NCBI GenBank assembly: GCA_945882615.1 | Contig: CAMCWK010000022.1 | Span: 1 to 48,017, forward strand | DNA length: 48,017 bases | Reading direction: 5' to 3' | Source: Rhizobium sp. Q54 | GTDB lineage: Bacteria; Pseudomonadota; Alphaproteobacteria; Micropepsales; Micropepsaceae | Part shown: positions 36,436-44,919 of the stretch, one piece after another | Numbering within the stretch: position 1 is the stretch's first letter | Layout of the letters: every line of letters starts with the position of its first letter | The notes under the pieces: generated by a model | Seen by the model: only the letters and a program-made list of their open reading frames with translations | Told to the model about the DNA's origin: nothing | Databases searched by the model: none | Program-made: the position numbers and the translations under genes

Positions 36436-37055
36436 TTCACGCTCTTCTTGCGGCGGCTTTTGGCGATCGTCTCGCCCCAGCGCTTCATGTCGGGCCAATC
36501 ATAGCCCAACAGGTCCAGGGCGCGGCCCACCATCTGGTCCACCAGGTCGGACAAAGTTTTTGGCTCGGCATAAAAGGCGGGCACGGGGGGCAGGATGATG
36601 GCGCCCATTTCGGCCAGCGCCGTCATGGAGCGCAGGTGCCCCAGATGCAGCGGCGTCTCGCGCACCATCAGCACCAGCGGGCGGCGTTCCTTCAGCATCA
36701 CATCGGCGGCGCGGGTCAGGCAGTTGGTGGTCACGCCGGTGGCGATCTCGCTCATGGTGCGCACGCTGCAGGGGGCCACGATCATGCCGCGGGTCCTGAA
36801 GCTGCCGCTGGCGATGGGCGCGGCGATGTCGCTGATGGCATAGGTATAGTCCGCCTTGGCGGCAACCTGTTTGGGCGAAAGCTTGGTTTCATAACCGATG
36901 GTCATTTCCGCCGGCTTGGTCATCACCAGATGCGATTCTATCCCCAACTCGGTACAGGCTTCCAGCAGGCGGATGCCATAGGCCACGCCCGACGCCCCGG
37001 ACAGGCCGATAACCAGCCGTTCCGCTTCGTTTTTCCGGGGTTCCGGGCGTTTCAT
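36432..37055 (-). CDS. ubiX: Flavin prenyltransferase UbiX
   Basis: UbiX attaches dimethylallyl to FMN to make the prenylated flavin needed by UbiD-type decarboxylases in ubiquinone synthesis. It has 207 residues. Motifs: RLVIGLSGASGVAYGIRLLE at the FMN-binding N-terminus, IASGSFRTRGMIVAPCSVRT, RPLVLMVRETPLHLGHL and ILPPVPAFYAEP. The gene overlaps the downstream DUF465 gene by four bases. A ubiD gene is not in this window. Confidence 0.95.
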   Translation of the reverse strand: MKRPEPRKNEAERLVIGLSGASGVAYGIRLLEACTELGIESHLVMTKPAEMTIGYETKLSPKQVAAKADYTYAISDIAAPIASGSFRTRGMIVAPCSVRTMSEIATGVTTNCLTRAADVMLKERRPLVLMVRETPLHLGHLRSMTALAEMGAIILPPVPAFYAEPKTLSDLVDQMVGRALDLLGYDWPDMKRWGETIAKSRRKKSVK

Positions 37056-37212
37056 CGCCTCCCGTTAGCACTTCTTAAGTCAAGGACAAAGAGTTTCGGT
37101 TCCGGCGCCTTTTGAGGATGACAGGAGGCGGGTTTGGTGGTTTGATTTTTGGGCCAGGTGCGTAGCGCCCTAGCGCTGCGCGCCATCCGAAATCTAACGA
37201 TGAGGTGAATGC

Positions 37213-37389
37213 ATGGCGCTACAAGGACATATCAACCATCTGTCAAACCAGCACAAGAAAATCGAGAACATTATCGAGAGCGAGATGTCCAATCCCGATT
37301 GGGATGAGATCCGGGTCGCCGCCCTGAAAAAGCAAAAACTCCGGATCAAGGACGAGCTCGAGCGGCTTCGAGCCACCACCGTCAACTGA
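37213..37389 (+). CDS. YdcH/DUF465 family small protein (second copy)
   Basis: This 58-residue protein reads MALQGHINHLSNQHKKIENI, then VAALKKQKLRIKDELERLRA, a DUF465 helical hairpin. GATGAGGTGAAT precedes the ATG. It is divergent from ubiX, about 157 bases away, and convergent with the acyl-CoA synthetase gene. It differs considerably from the copy at 36220, so the two are not a recent duplication. Function unknown. Confidence 0.85.
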   Translation: MALQGHINHLSNQHKKIENIIESEMSNPDWDEIRVAALKKQKLRIKDELERLRATTVN

Positions 37390-37437
37390 GCCTGATGTCC
37401 CCGGCGGCACGCGTAAGCGCGGCCGCACGGGGAGCGC

Positions 37438-39114
37438 TCACAAATTCTTCGCCATCTCCCGCAGGACGAATTTCTGAATCTTGCCCGTCGAGGTCTTGGG
37501 CAATTCGGAAAAAACGATGGTGCGCGGCATCTTGAACTTGGCCAGCCGTTCGCGGGCGAAGGCCAGGATATCGGATTGTGACACGGCCTTGCCCGGGCGC
37601 AGCTCGACAAAGGCGCAAGGATGCTCGCCCCACTTGGCGTCGGGCCGCGCCACCACCGCCACGAACATCACCGCCGGATGCTTGGCGATGACATTCTCCA
37701 CTTCGATGGAGGAGATGTTCTCGCCGCCCGAAATGATGATGTCCTTGGAGCGGTCCTTCAGCTGGATATAGCCGTCGGGATACATCACGCCCAGGTCGCC
37801 GGTGTGAAACCAGCCGCCCGCGAACGCATCGCGCGTCGCCTTCGGATTCTTCAGATAGCCGCGCATCACGATATTGCCGCGCATCATCACCTCGCCGATG
37901 GTCTTGCCGTCGGCGAGCACCGGCTTCATGGTTTTGGGATTGAGCACCGTCAGTTCTTCCAGCGGGGCATAGCGCACGCCCTGGCGCGCTTTTCTGGCGG
38001 CGCGGGCGCCCGCGTCCAGCGCGTCCCATTCCTCGTGCCATTCATTGACCACGGCGGGGCCATAGACTTCGGTCAGGCCATAGACATGCACCACCTCAAA
38101 GCCGGCTTCCGCCATCGCGGCCAGCACGCTTTCGGGCGGCGGCGCGGCGGCGGCCATGAAGCGCACTTTTTGGGGAAAGCTTTTGCGCTCGGCATCGGTG
38201 GCGTTGACCAGAGTGGACATCACGATGGGCGCGCCGCACAGATGGGTGACGCCATGCTCGGCGAGCGCGTCAAAAATCGCGCCCGCCCGCACCCAGCGCA
38301 GGCAGACATGGGTGCCGGCCACCGCCGACAGCGACCAGGGCATGCACCAGCCGTTGCAGTGAAACATGGGCAGCGTCCACAGCAGCACCGGATGTTCCAC
38401 CATGGTGCCGGCCAGGGCATTGCCGTAACACATCAGCGCCGCGCCGCGATGGTGATAGACCACGCCCTTGGGATTGCCGGTGGTGCCGGAGGTATAATTC
38501 AGCGCGATGGCGTCCCATTCATCGGCCGGCATTTTCCATGCGAAGCTGGGATCGCCGCTCTTCAGGAATTTCTCGTAATCGATCTTGCCCAGCCGCTTCC
38601 CGTTTTGCGGAAACTGCCGGTCGTCGTAATCGATCACCAGCGGCTTTTTCTTCAGCAGCGCCAGTGCCGCCGCAATGGTGGGGGAAAATTCCCGGTCGGT
38701 GATCAGGATTTTCGCCCCGCCATGTTCCAGCATGAAGGCGATGGCGGCGGCGTCCAGCCGGGTGTTCAGGGCATTCAGTACCGCGCCCAGCATTGGTACG
38801 CCGTAATGGGCTTCCAGCATGGGCGGGGTATTGGCCAGCATCACCGCCACCGTATCGCCCTTCCGGATGCCTTTCTTTTCCAGCGCCGAGGCCAGGCGGC
38901 GCGAACGGGCGTAGAAGTCGGCATAGCGGATGCGCTGCTTGCCGTGAATGATGGCGGTGCGGTCCGGAAAGGTGCTGGCGGCGCGTTCCAGGAACGACAG
39001 CGGCGTCAGCGGCTGGTGATTGGCGGGCACGCGCGCCAGCCCGCTGTTGAACATCCGGGCGGGCTTGGCCTTGCCTTTTGTGACGCTTTTTCGGGTCTGT
39101 TTTCGGGCTGGCAT
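37438..39114 (-). CDS. AMP-dependent acyl-CoA synthetase
   Basis: This 558-residue ANL-superfamily ligase activates a carboxylic acid via acyl-AMP to acyl-CoA. Motifs: LNYTSGTTGNPKGVVYHHRG (P-loop), VHVYGLTEVYGP, WFHTGDLGVMYPDGYIQLKD and the C-terminal catalytic Lys motif ELPKTSTGKIQKF. The overall type resembles medium-chain or methylmercaptopropionate-CoA ligases (AlkK/DmdB-like); substrate cannot be fixed. The first about 20 residues (MPARKQTRKSVTKGKAKPAR) are a basic extension, and translation might instead start at MFNSGLARVPANHQPLTPLS. Confidence 0.9.
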   Translation of the reverse strand: MPARKQTRKSVTKGKAKPARMFNSGLARVPANHQPLTPLSFLERAASTFPDRTAIIHGKQRIRYADFYARSRRLASALEKKGIRKGDTVAVMLANTPPMLEAHYGVPMLGAVLNALNTRLDAAAIAFMLEHGGAKILITDREFSPTIAAALALLKKKPLVIDYDDRQFPQNGKRLGKIDYEKFLKSGDPSFAWKMPADEWDAIALNYTSGTTGNPKGVVYHHRGAALMCYGNALAGTMVEHPVLLWTLPMFHCNGWCMPWSLSAVAGTHVCLRWVRAGAIFDALAEHGVTHLCGAPIVMSTLVNATDAERKSFPQKVRFMAAAAPPPESVLAAMAEAGFEVVHVYGLTEVYGPAVVNEWHEEWDALDAGARAARKARQGVRYAPLEELTVLNPKTMKPVLADGKTIGEVMMRGNIVMRGYLKNPKATRDAFAGGWFHTGDLGVMYPDGYIQLKDRSKDIIISGGENISSIEVENVIAKHPAVMFVAVVARPDAKWGEHPCAFVELRPGKAVSQSDILAFARERLAKFKMPRTIVFSELPKTSTGKIQKFVLREMAKNL

Positions 39115-39142
39115 CGCGCGGGCACGCTAAAGAAAGCCGCAA

Positions 39143-39172
39143 TTGACGGCAAGGTTGACGCCCAGTTTGACG
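39143..39172. promoter_or_regulatory. Three TTGACG repeats at 12-bp spacing upstream of the YqaA gene
   Basis: TTGACG occurs at 39143-39148, 39155-39160 and 39167-39172, exactly 12 bp apart. They could be overlapping -35 elements for the yqaA-like gene at 39217, or a direct-repeat operator. The best-placed -10 for the last copy is TAGGAA after 16 bp. Confidence 0.35.
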
Positions 39173-39216
39173 AACGGCGCGGCGATGTTAGGAAGGCCCG
39201 CCTTTGGGAGCGTTCC

Positions 39217-39834
39217 ATGACCCGCACTGATCCGCCGGCTGAAAAGTACGGCATCGTCCGTACGCTGTATGACTGGATGATGCGCAACGCCAAGGGCAAG
39301 CATGCTTGGCGTACTTTGGGCGGCCTGACCTTTGCCGAGGCCTCTTTCTTTCCCATTCCCACCGACATCATGCTGATCCCGATGGTGATGGCGGATCGCC
39401 AAAACGCCTGGAAGCTGGCAGCCTGGTGCACCCTGTGGTCGGTGCTGGGCGGCGCGGCGGGCTATGCCATCGGCGCCTTCCTGTTCGACAGTCTGGGCCA
39501 GTGGCTAATCAGTATTTATGGGATGGGCGACGACTTGGTCACATTCCAAGAATGGTATGCAACTTGGGGCGCTTGGGTGATCATCGCCAAAGGGTTCAGC
39601 CCACTACCCTATAAGCTTGTCACCATCGCCTCGGGCTTCGCCAATTACAGTTTCGCGATGTTCATGATCCTGTCAGTGATCACCCGCGGCGGTCGCTATT
39701 TCCTGGTGGCAGGCTTGTTATATTGGAAAGGCGAACAGGCGCGCCGCTTCATCGAAAAGCGCCTGGAAGCGACCCTGTTCGTATTCCTGATGGTAGTGGT
39801 ACTGGGAATCGTTGCCGTCAAATTTCTCTTCTGA
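39217..39834 (+). CDS. YqaA/DedA-like (SNARE-associated) membrane protein
   Basis: This 205-residue inner-membrane protein belongs to the YqaA branch of the DedA/VTT family. Four to five hydrophobic segments are visible. The re-entrant-loop-type motifs are FAEASFFPIPTDIMLIPMVM and GAWVIIAKGFSPLPYKLVTI with ASGF, both highly conserved in YqaA. DedA-family proteins are linked to lipid flipping and membrane homeostasis; the precise role of YqaA is not known. ATG 39217 follows GGGAG; the much longer open frame upstream is an antisense shadow of the acyl-CoA synthetase gene. Confidence 0.9.
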   Translation: MTRTDPPAEKYGIVRTLYDWMMRNAKGKHAWRTLGGLTFAEASFFPIPTDIMLIPMVMADRQNAWKLAAWCTLWSVLGGAAGYAIGAFLFDSLGQWLISIYGMGDDLVTFQEWYATWGAWVIIAKGFSPLPYKLVTIASGFANYSFAMFMILSVITRGGRYFLVAGLLYWKGEQARRFIEKRLEATLFVFLMVVVLGIVAVKFLF

Positions 39835-39846
39835 CGGCTACGGCTC

Positions 39847-40545
39847 TCAGTCCTGTTCCAGCTCGCTGGACTGGACGTATTCGTCCGGCGCGGGTTCGCC
39901 TTCCGACGGCGCGTCCTCGCGCGGCGGCAGTTCGGTGCCAGGCGCGGCCGTGGTTTCGGCAATGGATTTCAGCGCCGCACCCTTCTTGGCGGCGCGCTTC
40001 TGGGCACGTTCAAACTTGACGCTGGCGCGGGTCACGGCCAGGTCCAGTTCCAGCTGCGAACACAGGCCCAGCGTCACCGGGTCCACCGCCTTGATGTTGG
40101 CTGCGTTCCAGTGCGAACGCTCGCGGATCTTGGCGATGGTCGCCTTGGTGGTTCCGATCAGCTTGATGATGTCGCTGTCGGTGAATTCGGGATGGTTGCG
40201 GATCAGCCAGTAGACCGCATCGGGCTTGTCCTGACGCTTGCTGACCGGTGTGTAGCGCGGGGCGCGCTTCTGGCGCACGGTCGGCATCTTGTGCTTGGGC
40301 GCCGCCATCTTCAGGCGTTTCTTGGGATTGGCTTCGGCTTCGGCGATCTGTTCGCGGGTGAGCTGGCCGGTGGCGACCGGGTCCTGACCCTTGATGCCCT
40401 TGGCGACGTCTTCGTCGGCGATGCCTTTGACTTCCAGCGGATGCAGGCCGCAGAAATCGGCGATCTGTTCGAAGGACAGGCCGGTATTGTCCACCAGCCA
40501 GACGGCGGTGGCTTTGGGCATCAGGGGCTTCTGTTCGACGGCCAT
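39847..40545 (-). CDS. trcR: TrcR/DUF1013 family cell-cycle transcriptional regulator
   Basis: This 232-residue DUF1013 protein starts EQKPLMPKATAVWLVDNTGL and SFEQIADFCGLHPLEVKGIAD, and has a second helix-turn-helix-like region (HPEFTDSDIIKLIGTTKATI). The tail is acidic and Pro-rich. The family is restricted to alphaproteobacteria and is annotated TrcR, a cell-cycle transcriptional regulator. Its presence beside the rcdA cluster fits the CtrA context. CTCTCCCG-type bases (GGGAGAG on the coding strand) precede the ATG. Confidence 0.9.
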   Translation of the reverse strand: MAVEQKPLMPKATAVWLVDNTGLSFEQIADFCGLHPLEVKGIADEDVAKGIKGQDPVATGQLTREQIAEAEANPKKRLKMAAPKHKMPTVRQKRAPRYTPVSKRQDKPDAVYWLIRNHPEFTDSDIIKLIGTTKATIAKIRERSHWNAANIKAVDPVTLGLCSQLELDLAVTRASVKFERAQKRAAKKGAALKSIAETTAAPGTELPPREDAPSEGEPAPDEYVQSSELEQD

Positions 40546-40660
40546 GGTATTTCTCTCCCGTTGAGCGAAAGGCCTATCCGGGCCCGCCGCCCCTCGTCAG
40601 GTTAATCCTTTCGAGGAATGCGGGTGTTTTAGCGATGGCGTGCGGCCAGCGCAAAGATTT

Positions 40661-41638
40661 TCAGGCCATCCGCAGCAGTATTTTGCCGATATGGCCGGTT
40701 TTGGCCATGAATTCATGGGCTTGCTGCGCCTGATCCAGGGCAAATTCCTGCGCCACAACCGGCTGGATCTTGGGCCCCATCAGCGGCCAGACCGTTTCCA
40801 GCAGGGCATCGCGGATGGCCTGCTTTTCGGGGTTTGGCCGGGAACGCAAGGTGGTGGCCGCCAAGGTCAGCCGTTTGGCGAGAACGGGCGCGAAATTCAC
40901 CTCCACCTTGAAGCCCTGCTGATAGGCGATGTTGACGATGCGCCCGCCTGGCGCGGCCGCGTCGATGTTGCGCTGGACATAATCGCCCCCGACCATGTCC
41001 AGGATTACATCGACGCCTTTGCCACCGGTTTCGTCTTTGACGGCGGCGACGAAATCTTCCGTTCGGTAGTTGATGGCGCGCGCAGCGCCGAGCTTGCGTG
41101 CCGCGCCGCATTTTTCGTCGCTGCCCACGGTGGTGAAAACGTGATGTCCCAGGCCTGCGAAAATCTGGATCGCCAGGCTGCCGATGCCGCTGGTGCCGCC
41201 ATGCACCAGCAAGGTTTCGCTTGGCGCAAGGCGGCCGGTATCCACGATATTGGTCCAGGCGGTGAAGGCGGCTTCGGGCAGGCCGGCCGCCGCAACAAGG
41301 TCCACTCCGGCGGGGACCGGCAGCACCGATCCGGCATCGGCCAGCGCATAGTCCGCATAGCCGCCGCCGGGCAGCAGGGCGCAGACCGCATCGCCCACCG
41401 CAAAACCCGCAACTTCATCGCCCAGCGCGGCGATGGTGCCGGATACTTCCAGACCCAGGATTGGGGAAGCGCCGGGTGGCGGCGGGTATTTTCCGCGCGC
41501 CTGCAGCAGGTCGGCGTTGTTCAACCCCGCTGCGGCCACGCCAATCAGGACCTGGCCGCGCCCCGGCACGGGCCGAGGCTCCTTGGCCAACACCAGGCAA
41601 TAGTCCCTGCCGGGACTGGAAATATGAATGGCTCTCAT
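40661..41638 (-). CDS. NAD(P)H quinone oxidoreductase, PIG3/zeta-crystallin type (MDR family)
   Basis: This 325-residue medium-chain dehydrogenase/reductase lacks zinc ligands. The N-terminal catalytic fold includes GVAAAGLNNADLLQARGKYP, and the Rossmann domain has LLVHGGTSGIGSLAIQIFAG. GLEVSGTIAALG and GLPEAAFTAWTNI are typical of PIG3-type quinone oxidoreductases, which use NADPH. It is divergent from the DUF1192 gene, an arrangement conserved in alphaproteobacteria. Substrate unproven. Confidence 0.9.
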   Translation of the reverse strand: MRAIHISSPGRDYCLVLAKEPRPVPGRGQVLIGVAAAGLNNADLLQARGKYPPPPGASPILGLEVSGTIAALGDEVAGFAVGDAVCALLPGGGYADYALADAGSVLPVPAGVDLVAAAGLPEAAFTAWTNIVDTGRLAPSETLLVHGGTSGIGSLAIQIFAGLGHHVFTTVGSDEKCGAARKLGAARAINYRTEDFVAAVKDETGGKGVDVILDMVGGDYVQRNIDAAAPGGRIVNIAYQQGFKVEVNFAPVLAKRLTLAATTLRSRPNPEKQAIRDALLETVWPLMGPKIQPVVAQEFALDQAQQAHEFMAKTGHIGKILLRMA

Positions 41639-41695
41639 GGCTTGCGCGCTGCTTTTGGCGGCAACACACTAGGGCCAAACCAGGAGCTTTGGCAG

Positions 41696-41884
41696 ATGGA
41701 CCCGGACGATCTTCAGCGCAAGAAACTGCCCGATATCGTGCTGGGTGAAGATATTTCCGCGCTTTCGGCGCATGAACTGGAACAGCGCATCGCGCGACTG
41801 GATACGGAAATCGCGCGTTGCCGCGAAGCAATCGCGGCGCGCCATGCCACCAAATCTGCGGCGGAAAACTTCTTCAAGAAGTAA
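41696..41884 (+). CDS. DUF1192 family small protein
   Basis: This 62-residue protein reads MDPDDLQRKKLPDIVLGEDI and SALSAHELEQRIARLDTEIA, the DUF1192 pattern: a short acidic N-terminus and one amphipathic helix. GGAG lies upstream of the ATG. Its neighbours, quinone oxidoreductase (divergent) and RcdA (downstream), are conserved partners. Function unknown. Confidence 0.88.
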   Translation: MDPDDLQRKKLPDIVLGEDISALSAHELEQRIARLDTEIARCREAIAARHATKSAAENFFKK

Positions 41885-42026
41885 ATGCGTGAAGCGTCAA
41901 TGTTAATACGCACAACAAGAATACTGTGCCGCCGTGGTTTGCCTCGCAGTTCCCGCCATTTACCAACCATGGGCCTTGCGATTCGCGGAAGGCTTGCTAG
42001 CGTCCGGTCCATCAGTGGGGACAAGA

Positions 42027-42509
42027 ATGCAGAATATTGAGACCGAAAGTTTCACCGATACCGCCATGTTCGACCGTACCTTCGACGAAGGCATGGCGCT
42101 GGTCGAAGAGACCGCACGTTATCTCGATGGCAGGGGGCGCGAAGAAGCGCGGGTGCTGCCGCGCAAGGCCGCCATGCTCTATGCCGGCGAAAGCATGCGC
42201 GTCACCACCCGCCTGATGCAGGCCGCCAGCTGGCTGTTGGTGCAGCGCGCGGTGCGCGATGGCGACATGGAACGCGATGACGCCATGAATGACCGCTATC
42301 GCCTGGGCAGCCGCGAAATCTGTCTGGGCTCCTGCGCCGAGGATACCGGGCCGCTGCCGCACGAGCTGAAGGACCTGTTGGTGCGCAGCGACAGCCTGTA
42401 CCGCCGCATCGCCCGTCTGGATGACATCCTGTTTGGCGAAGGCGAGGTGCCGTCGGCCGGGGCCCGCGGCCAGCAGGACGCGCTGGCCCAGGCCTTCGCC
42501 AGCAAGTAG
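42027..42509 (+). CDS. rcdA: RcdA-like (DUF1465) regulator of CtrA degradation
   Basis: This 160-residue three-helix-bundle protein of the DUF1465/RcdA family is recognisable from FDRTFDEGMALVEETARYLD, LYAGESMRVTTRLMQAASWL and YRRIARLDDILFGEGEVP. In Caulobacter, RcdA is an adaptor that, with CpdR and PopA, helps ClpXP degrade CtrA at the swarmer-to-stalked transition. ATG 42027 after GTGGGGACAAGA was chosen over a longer frame. It shares this window with ctrA and cckA. The adaptor role here is inferred from family. Confidence 0.82.
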   Translation: MQNIETESFTDTAMFDRTFDEGMALVEETARYLDGRGREEARVLPRKAAMLYAGESMRVTTRLMQAASWLLVQRAVRDGDMERDDAMNDRYRLGSREICLGSCAEDTGPLPHELKDLLVRSDSLYRRIARLDDILFGEGEVPSAGARGQQDALAQAFASK

Positions 42510-42533
42510 GGCGCAGCCTTTCAGTTTTCTTCT

Positions 42534-42647
42534 CACCATGGCCGGCCTTGAGCCGGCCATCCATCTTTTCGTTTGATGGATGGGCGGGTCGTGAAGTTTA
42601 CCCTCCGACCGCGCTTCGCGCGGTTTCGGGGGCCCGCCCGTGGAGAG
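42534..42647. repeat. Composite hairpin repeat, long form, copy 2 (inverted relative to copy 1)
   Basis: Reading the minus strand, 42647-42576 corresponds to the long hairpin of 9361-9432: the same CCGCGCGAAGCGCGG inner stem and GGAGGGTAAACTTCACGA block. The outer stem is GGGCGGG / CCCGCCC instead of GGCCGGG / CCCGGCC. The second hairpin, 42538-42560 (ATGGCCGGC...GCCGGCCAT), matches 9461-9485 in arrangement. It separates rcdA from rpmE. Confidence 0.85.
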
Positions 42648-42666
42648 CTTGAGGGTTGAAACAAAA

Positions 42667-42693
42667 ACGCCGCCGGGTGACCGGCGGCGTTTT
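42667..42693. terminator. Bidirectional terminator between rcdA and rpmE
   Basis: A perfect 10-bp stem ACGCCGCCGG / CCGGCGGCGT with a GTGA loop is flanked by AAAAA on the left and TTT on the right. The longer T run is on the minus strand, so rpmE is the likelier client. Confidence 0.88.
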
Positions 42694-42715
42694 GTATTTG
42701 CGTGTGTGAGACCGC

Positions 42716-42943
42716 TTACGGGGCCTTCACGAAGCTGGCGAATTTCTTGTTGAAACGGGTCAGACGGCCGCCGCGGTCCATCAGCTTGGCGTCGCCGCCG
42801 GTCCAGGCCGGGTGGGTCGAAGGATCGATGTCCAGGGTGATCTTCTGGCCCGCGGTGCCATGGGTGGTGCGGGTCTTGTAGGTGCTGCCGTCGTTCAGCT
42901 GAACTTCGACAAAGTGATAATCGGGGTGGATGCCCTTTTTCAT
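42716..42943 (-). CDS. rpmE: 50S ribosomal protein bL31
   Basis: This is a 75-residue ribosomal protein of the intersubunit bridge region. It starts [20 protein letters not shown] and includes [17 protein letters not shown], both diagnostic. It lacks the CxxC zinc motif, as alphaproteobacterial bL31 commonly does. ATG 42943 was chosen by homology over the longer open frame. It sits between the RcdA gene and the divergent ABC exporter gene, a conserved neighbourhood. Confidence 0.96.
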   Translation of the reverse strand: MKKGIHPDYHFVEVQLNDGSTYKTRTTHGTAGQKITLDIDPSTHPAWTGGDAKLMDRGGRLTRFNKKFASFVKAP

Positions 42944-43095
42944 GATCCTTGGTGACCTTTCGATGGCGCCCATTTCCGACGGGTGCAGGGGCGGGCTTAT
43001 AAGGGAGGGGGCGTGGGCCCGCAAGGCGTCAATGGCCGCTTTGGCGGGCCTGACAATCCCTATATACAACCGGGGCTTAACGAACAGGCGATCCC

Positions 43096-44919
43096 TTGGC
43101 CGGAGACGATTTTGCGAAGGAAACCGCCCGGGTGGCGGCAGGAAGGCCCAAAGGGCGGTCCCTGGCCTCCTTGCGCGGACTTTTGCCCTTTCTGAAGCCC
43201 TATCGGGGCCGGATCACGATAGCCGCCCTGGCCCTGCTGGCCTCCTCCGCCGCGACCCTGGCGCTGCCCCAATTTGCCCGGGGGTTGATCGACGCCCAGG
43301 GGCTTTCGGCCGAGCAGGCCCATGCCCTGGTCGATTTCTATTTCGCCTTTGTGGTGGCCGCCGCCGTGCTGGGCCTGTCCTCGGCGATCCGCTTCTATCT
43401 GGTTACCTGGCTGGGCGAGCGGGTGGTGGCCGACATCCGCAAGGCGGTGTTCGACAATGTATTGGGCCTGTCGCCGCAATTCTTTGAAGTCACCCGCACG
43501 GGCGAAGTGCTCTCGCGCATGACCGCCGACACCACGCTGATCCAGACCGTGGTGGGCACTTCGGCCTCGCAGGCGGCGCGTCATCTGGTCACCCTGACCG
43601 GCGGCCTTGCTTTGATGTTCGTCACCAGCACCAAGCTGGCCTTGCTGGTGGTCGTGGCGGTTTTGGTGGTGATGGTGCCGATGCTGTTGTTCGGCCGCTG
43701 GGTGCGAAAGCTTTCCCGCGCCAGCCAGGATTCCATCGCCGATACCGCCGCGCGCGGCACCGAGACCTTGAACGCGGTGCCCACGGTGCAGGCCTTCACC
43801 CAGGAAAATTACGAGCGCCGCGCCTTTGCCGCCGCCGTGGAGCGCGCCTTTGATTTTGCCCGCCGCCGCACCCTGGCGCGCGCCGTGCTGACGGCGGTGG
43901 CGATCTTCACCGCCTTTGCCAGCCTGGCGACGGTGGGACTGGTCGGGCTGCATGACATGGTCCTGGGCCGGCTAAGCGGAGGCGATCTTGTCGCCTTCAT
44001 CATTTACGGCTTTCTCACCGGCGGCGGCGTCGGCGCCTTGAGCGAAACCTGGGGCGACTTGCAGCGCGCGGCGGGCGCCTCCGAACGGCTGATGGAATTG
44101 CTGCATAAGGTGCCGGCCATCCGCCCGCCCGCCAATCCGCTGCCGCTGCCGCCAAGGCCGGGCGGCGCGGTACGCTTTGAAAACGTCACGTTCCAGTATC
44201 CCGCGCGCCCCGACTTCAAGGCGCTGAACAATTTCTCGCTGGATGTCGCCAGCGGCGAGGCGGTGGCGCTGGTCGGTCCCAGCGGCGCGGGCAAGTCCAC
44301 CGTCTTCCAGCTGATGCTGCGTTTCTTTGAGGCGCAGCACGGCAGCATCCGGTTTGACGGCATCGACATCACCCAGCTCGACCCCATCGCGCTGCGCCAG
44401 AAGATCGCCGTGGTGTCGCAGGACCCGGTGATTTTCTCCGGCAGCATCGCCGCCAACATCCGCTATGGCCGCGAAGCGGCGAGCGATGCCGAGGTGCGCG
44501 CCGCCGCCGATGCCGCCGCGGCGTCCGAATTTATCGACAAGCTGCCGGAAGGTTTCGAAACCTTGGTGGGTGAGCGCGGCATCACCTTGTCGGGCGGCCA
44601 GCGCCAGCGTCTGGCAATCGCCCGCGCCATCCTGCGCGATGCGCCGCTCCTGCTGCTGGACGAAGCCACCAGCGCGCTGGATGCGGAGAATGAACGGCTG
44701 GTGCAGACCGCGCTGGGCAATCTGATGGTGGGCCGCACCACGCTGGTGATCGCGCACCGCTTCTCCACCATCCAGCGTCTCAAGCGCATTGTGGTGATGG
44801 AGGATGGCCGGGTGGTGGCCGAAGGCAGCCATGGCGAACTGATGGCGGGCGGCGGCCTCTATGCGCGCCTGGCAAAGCTGCAATTTTCGGACAATCCCGT
44901 CGCGGGGAGTGGGCAATGA
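43096..44919 (+). CDS. ABC transporter, fused permease/ATPase (MsbA-like exporter)
   Basis: This 607-residue half-transporter has an N-terminal six-helix membrane domain (about residues 35-330) and a C-terminal ATPase. Motifs: Walker [10 protein letters not shown], signature [14 protein letters not shown], Walker [13 protein letters not shown] and switch IAHRFSTIQ. It would form a homodimer exporting lipid or a hydrophobic compound; the MsbA-like class is clear but the substrate is not. The start is TTG 43096, downstream of TATATACAACC. It overlaps the next gene by four bases (ATGA). Confidence 0.92.
   Translation: MAGDDFAKETARVAAGRPKGRSLASLRGLLPFLKPYRGRITIAALALLASSAATLALPQFARGLIDAQGLSAEQAHALVDFYFAFVVAAAVLGLSSAIRFYLVTWLGERVVADIRKAVFDNVLGLSPQFFEVTRTGEVLSRMTADTTLIQTVVGTSASQAARHLVTLTGGLALMFVTSTKLALLVVVAVLVVMVPMLLFGRWVRKLSRASQDSIADTAARGTETLNAVPTVQAFTQENYERRAFAAAVERAFDFARRRTLARAVLTAVAIFTAFASLATVGLVGLHDMVLGRLSGGDLVAFIIYGFLTGGGVGALSETWGDLQRAAGASERLMELLHKVPAIRPPANPLPLPPRPGGAVRFENVTFQYPARPDFKALNNFSLDVASGEAVALVGPSGAGKSTVFQLMLRFFEAQHGSIRFDGIDITQLDPIALRQKIAVVSQDPVIFSGSIAANIRYGREAASDAEVRAAADAAAASEFIDKLPEGFETLVGERGITLSGGQRQRLAIARAILRDAPLLLLDEATSALDAENERLVQTALGNLMVGRTTLVIAHRFSTIQRLKRIVVMEDGRVVAEGSHGELMAGGGLYARLAKLQFSDNPVAGSGQ

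Noticed and set aside
37621..39216. Long upstream extension of the YqaA frame
   Set aside because: It runs antisense through the acyl-CoA synthetase gene. The ATG at 39217 with GGGAG gives the family length.
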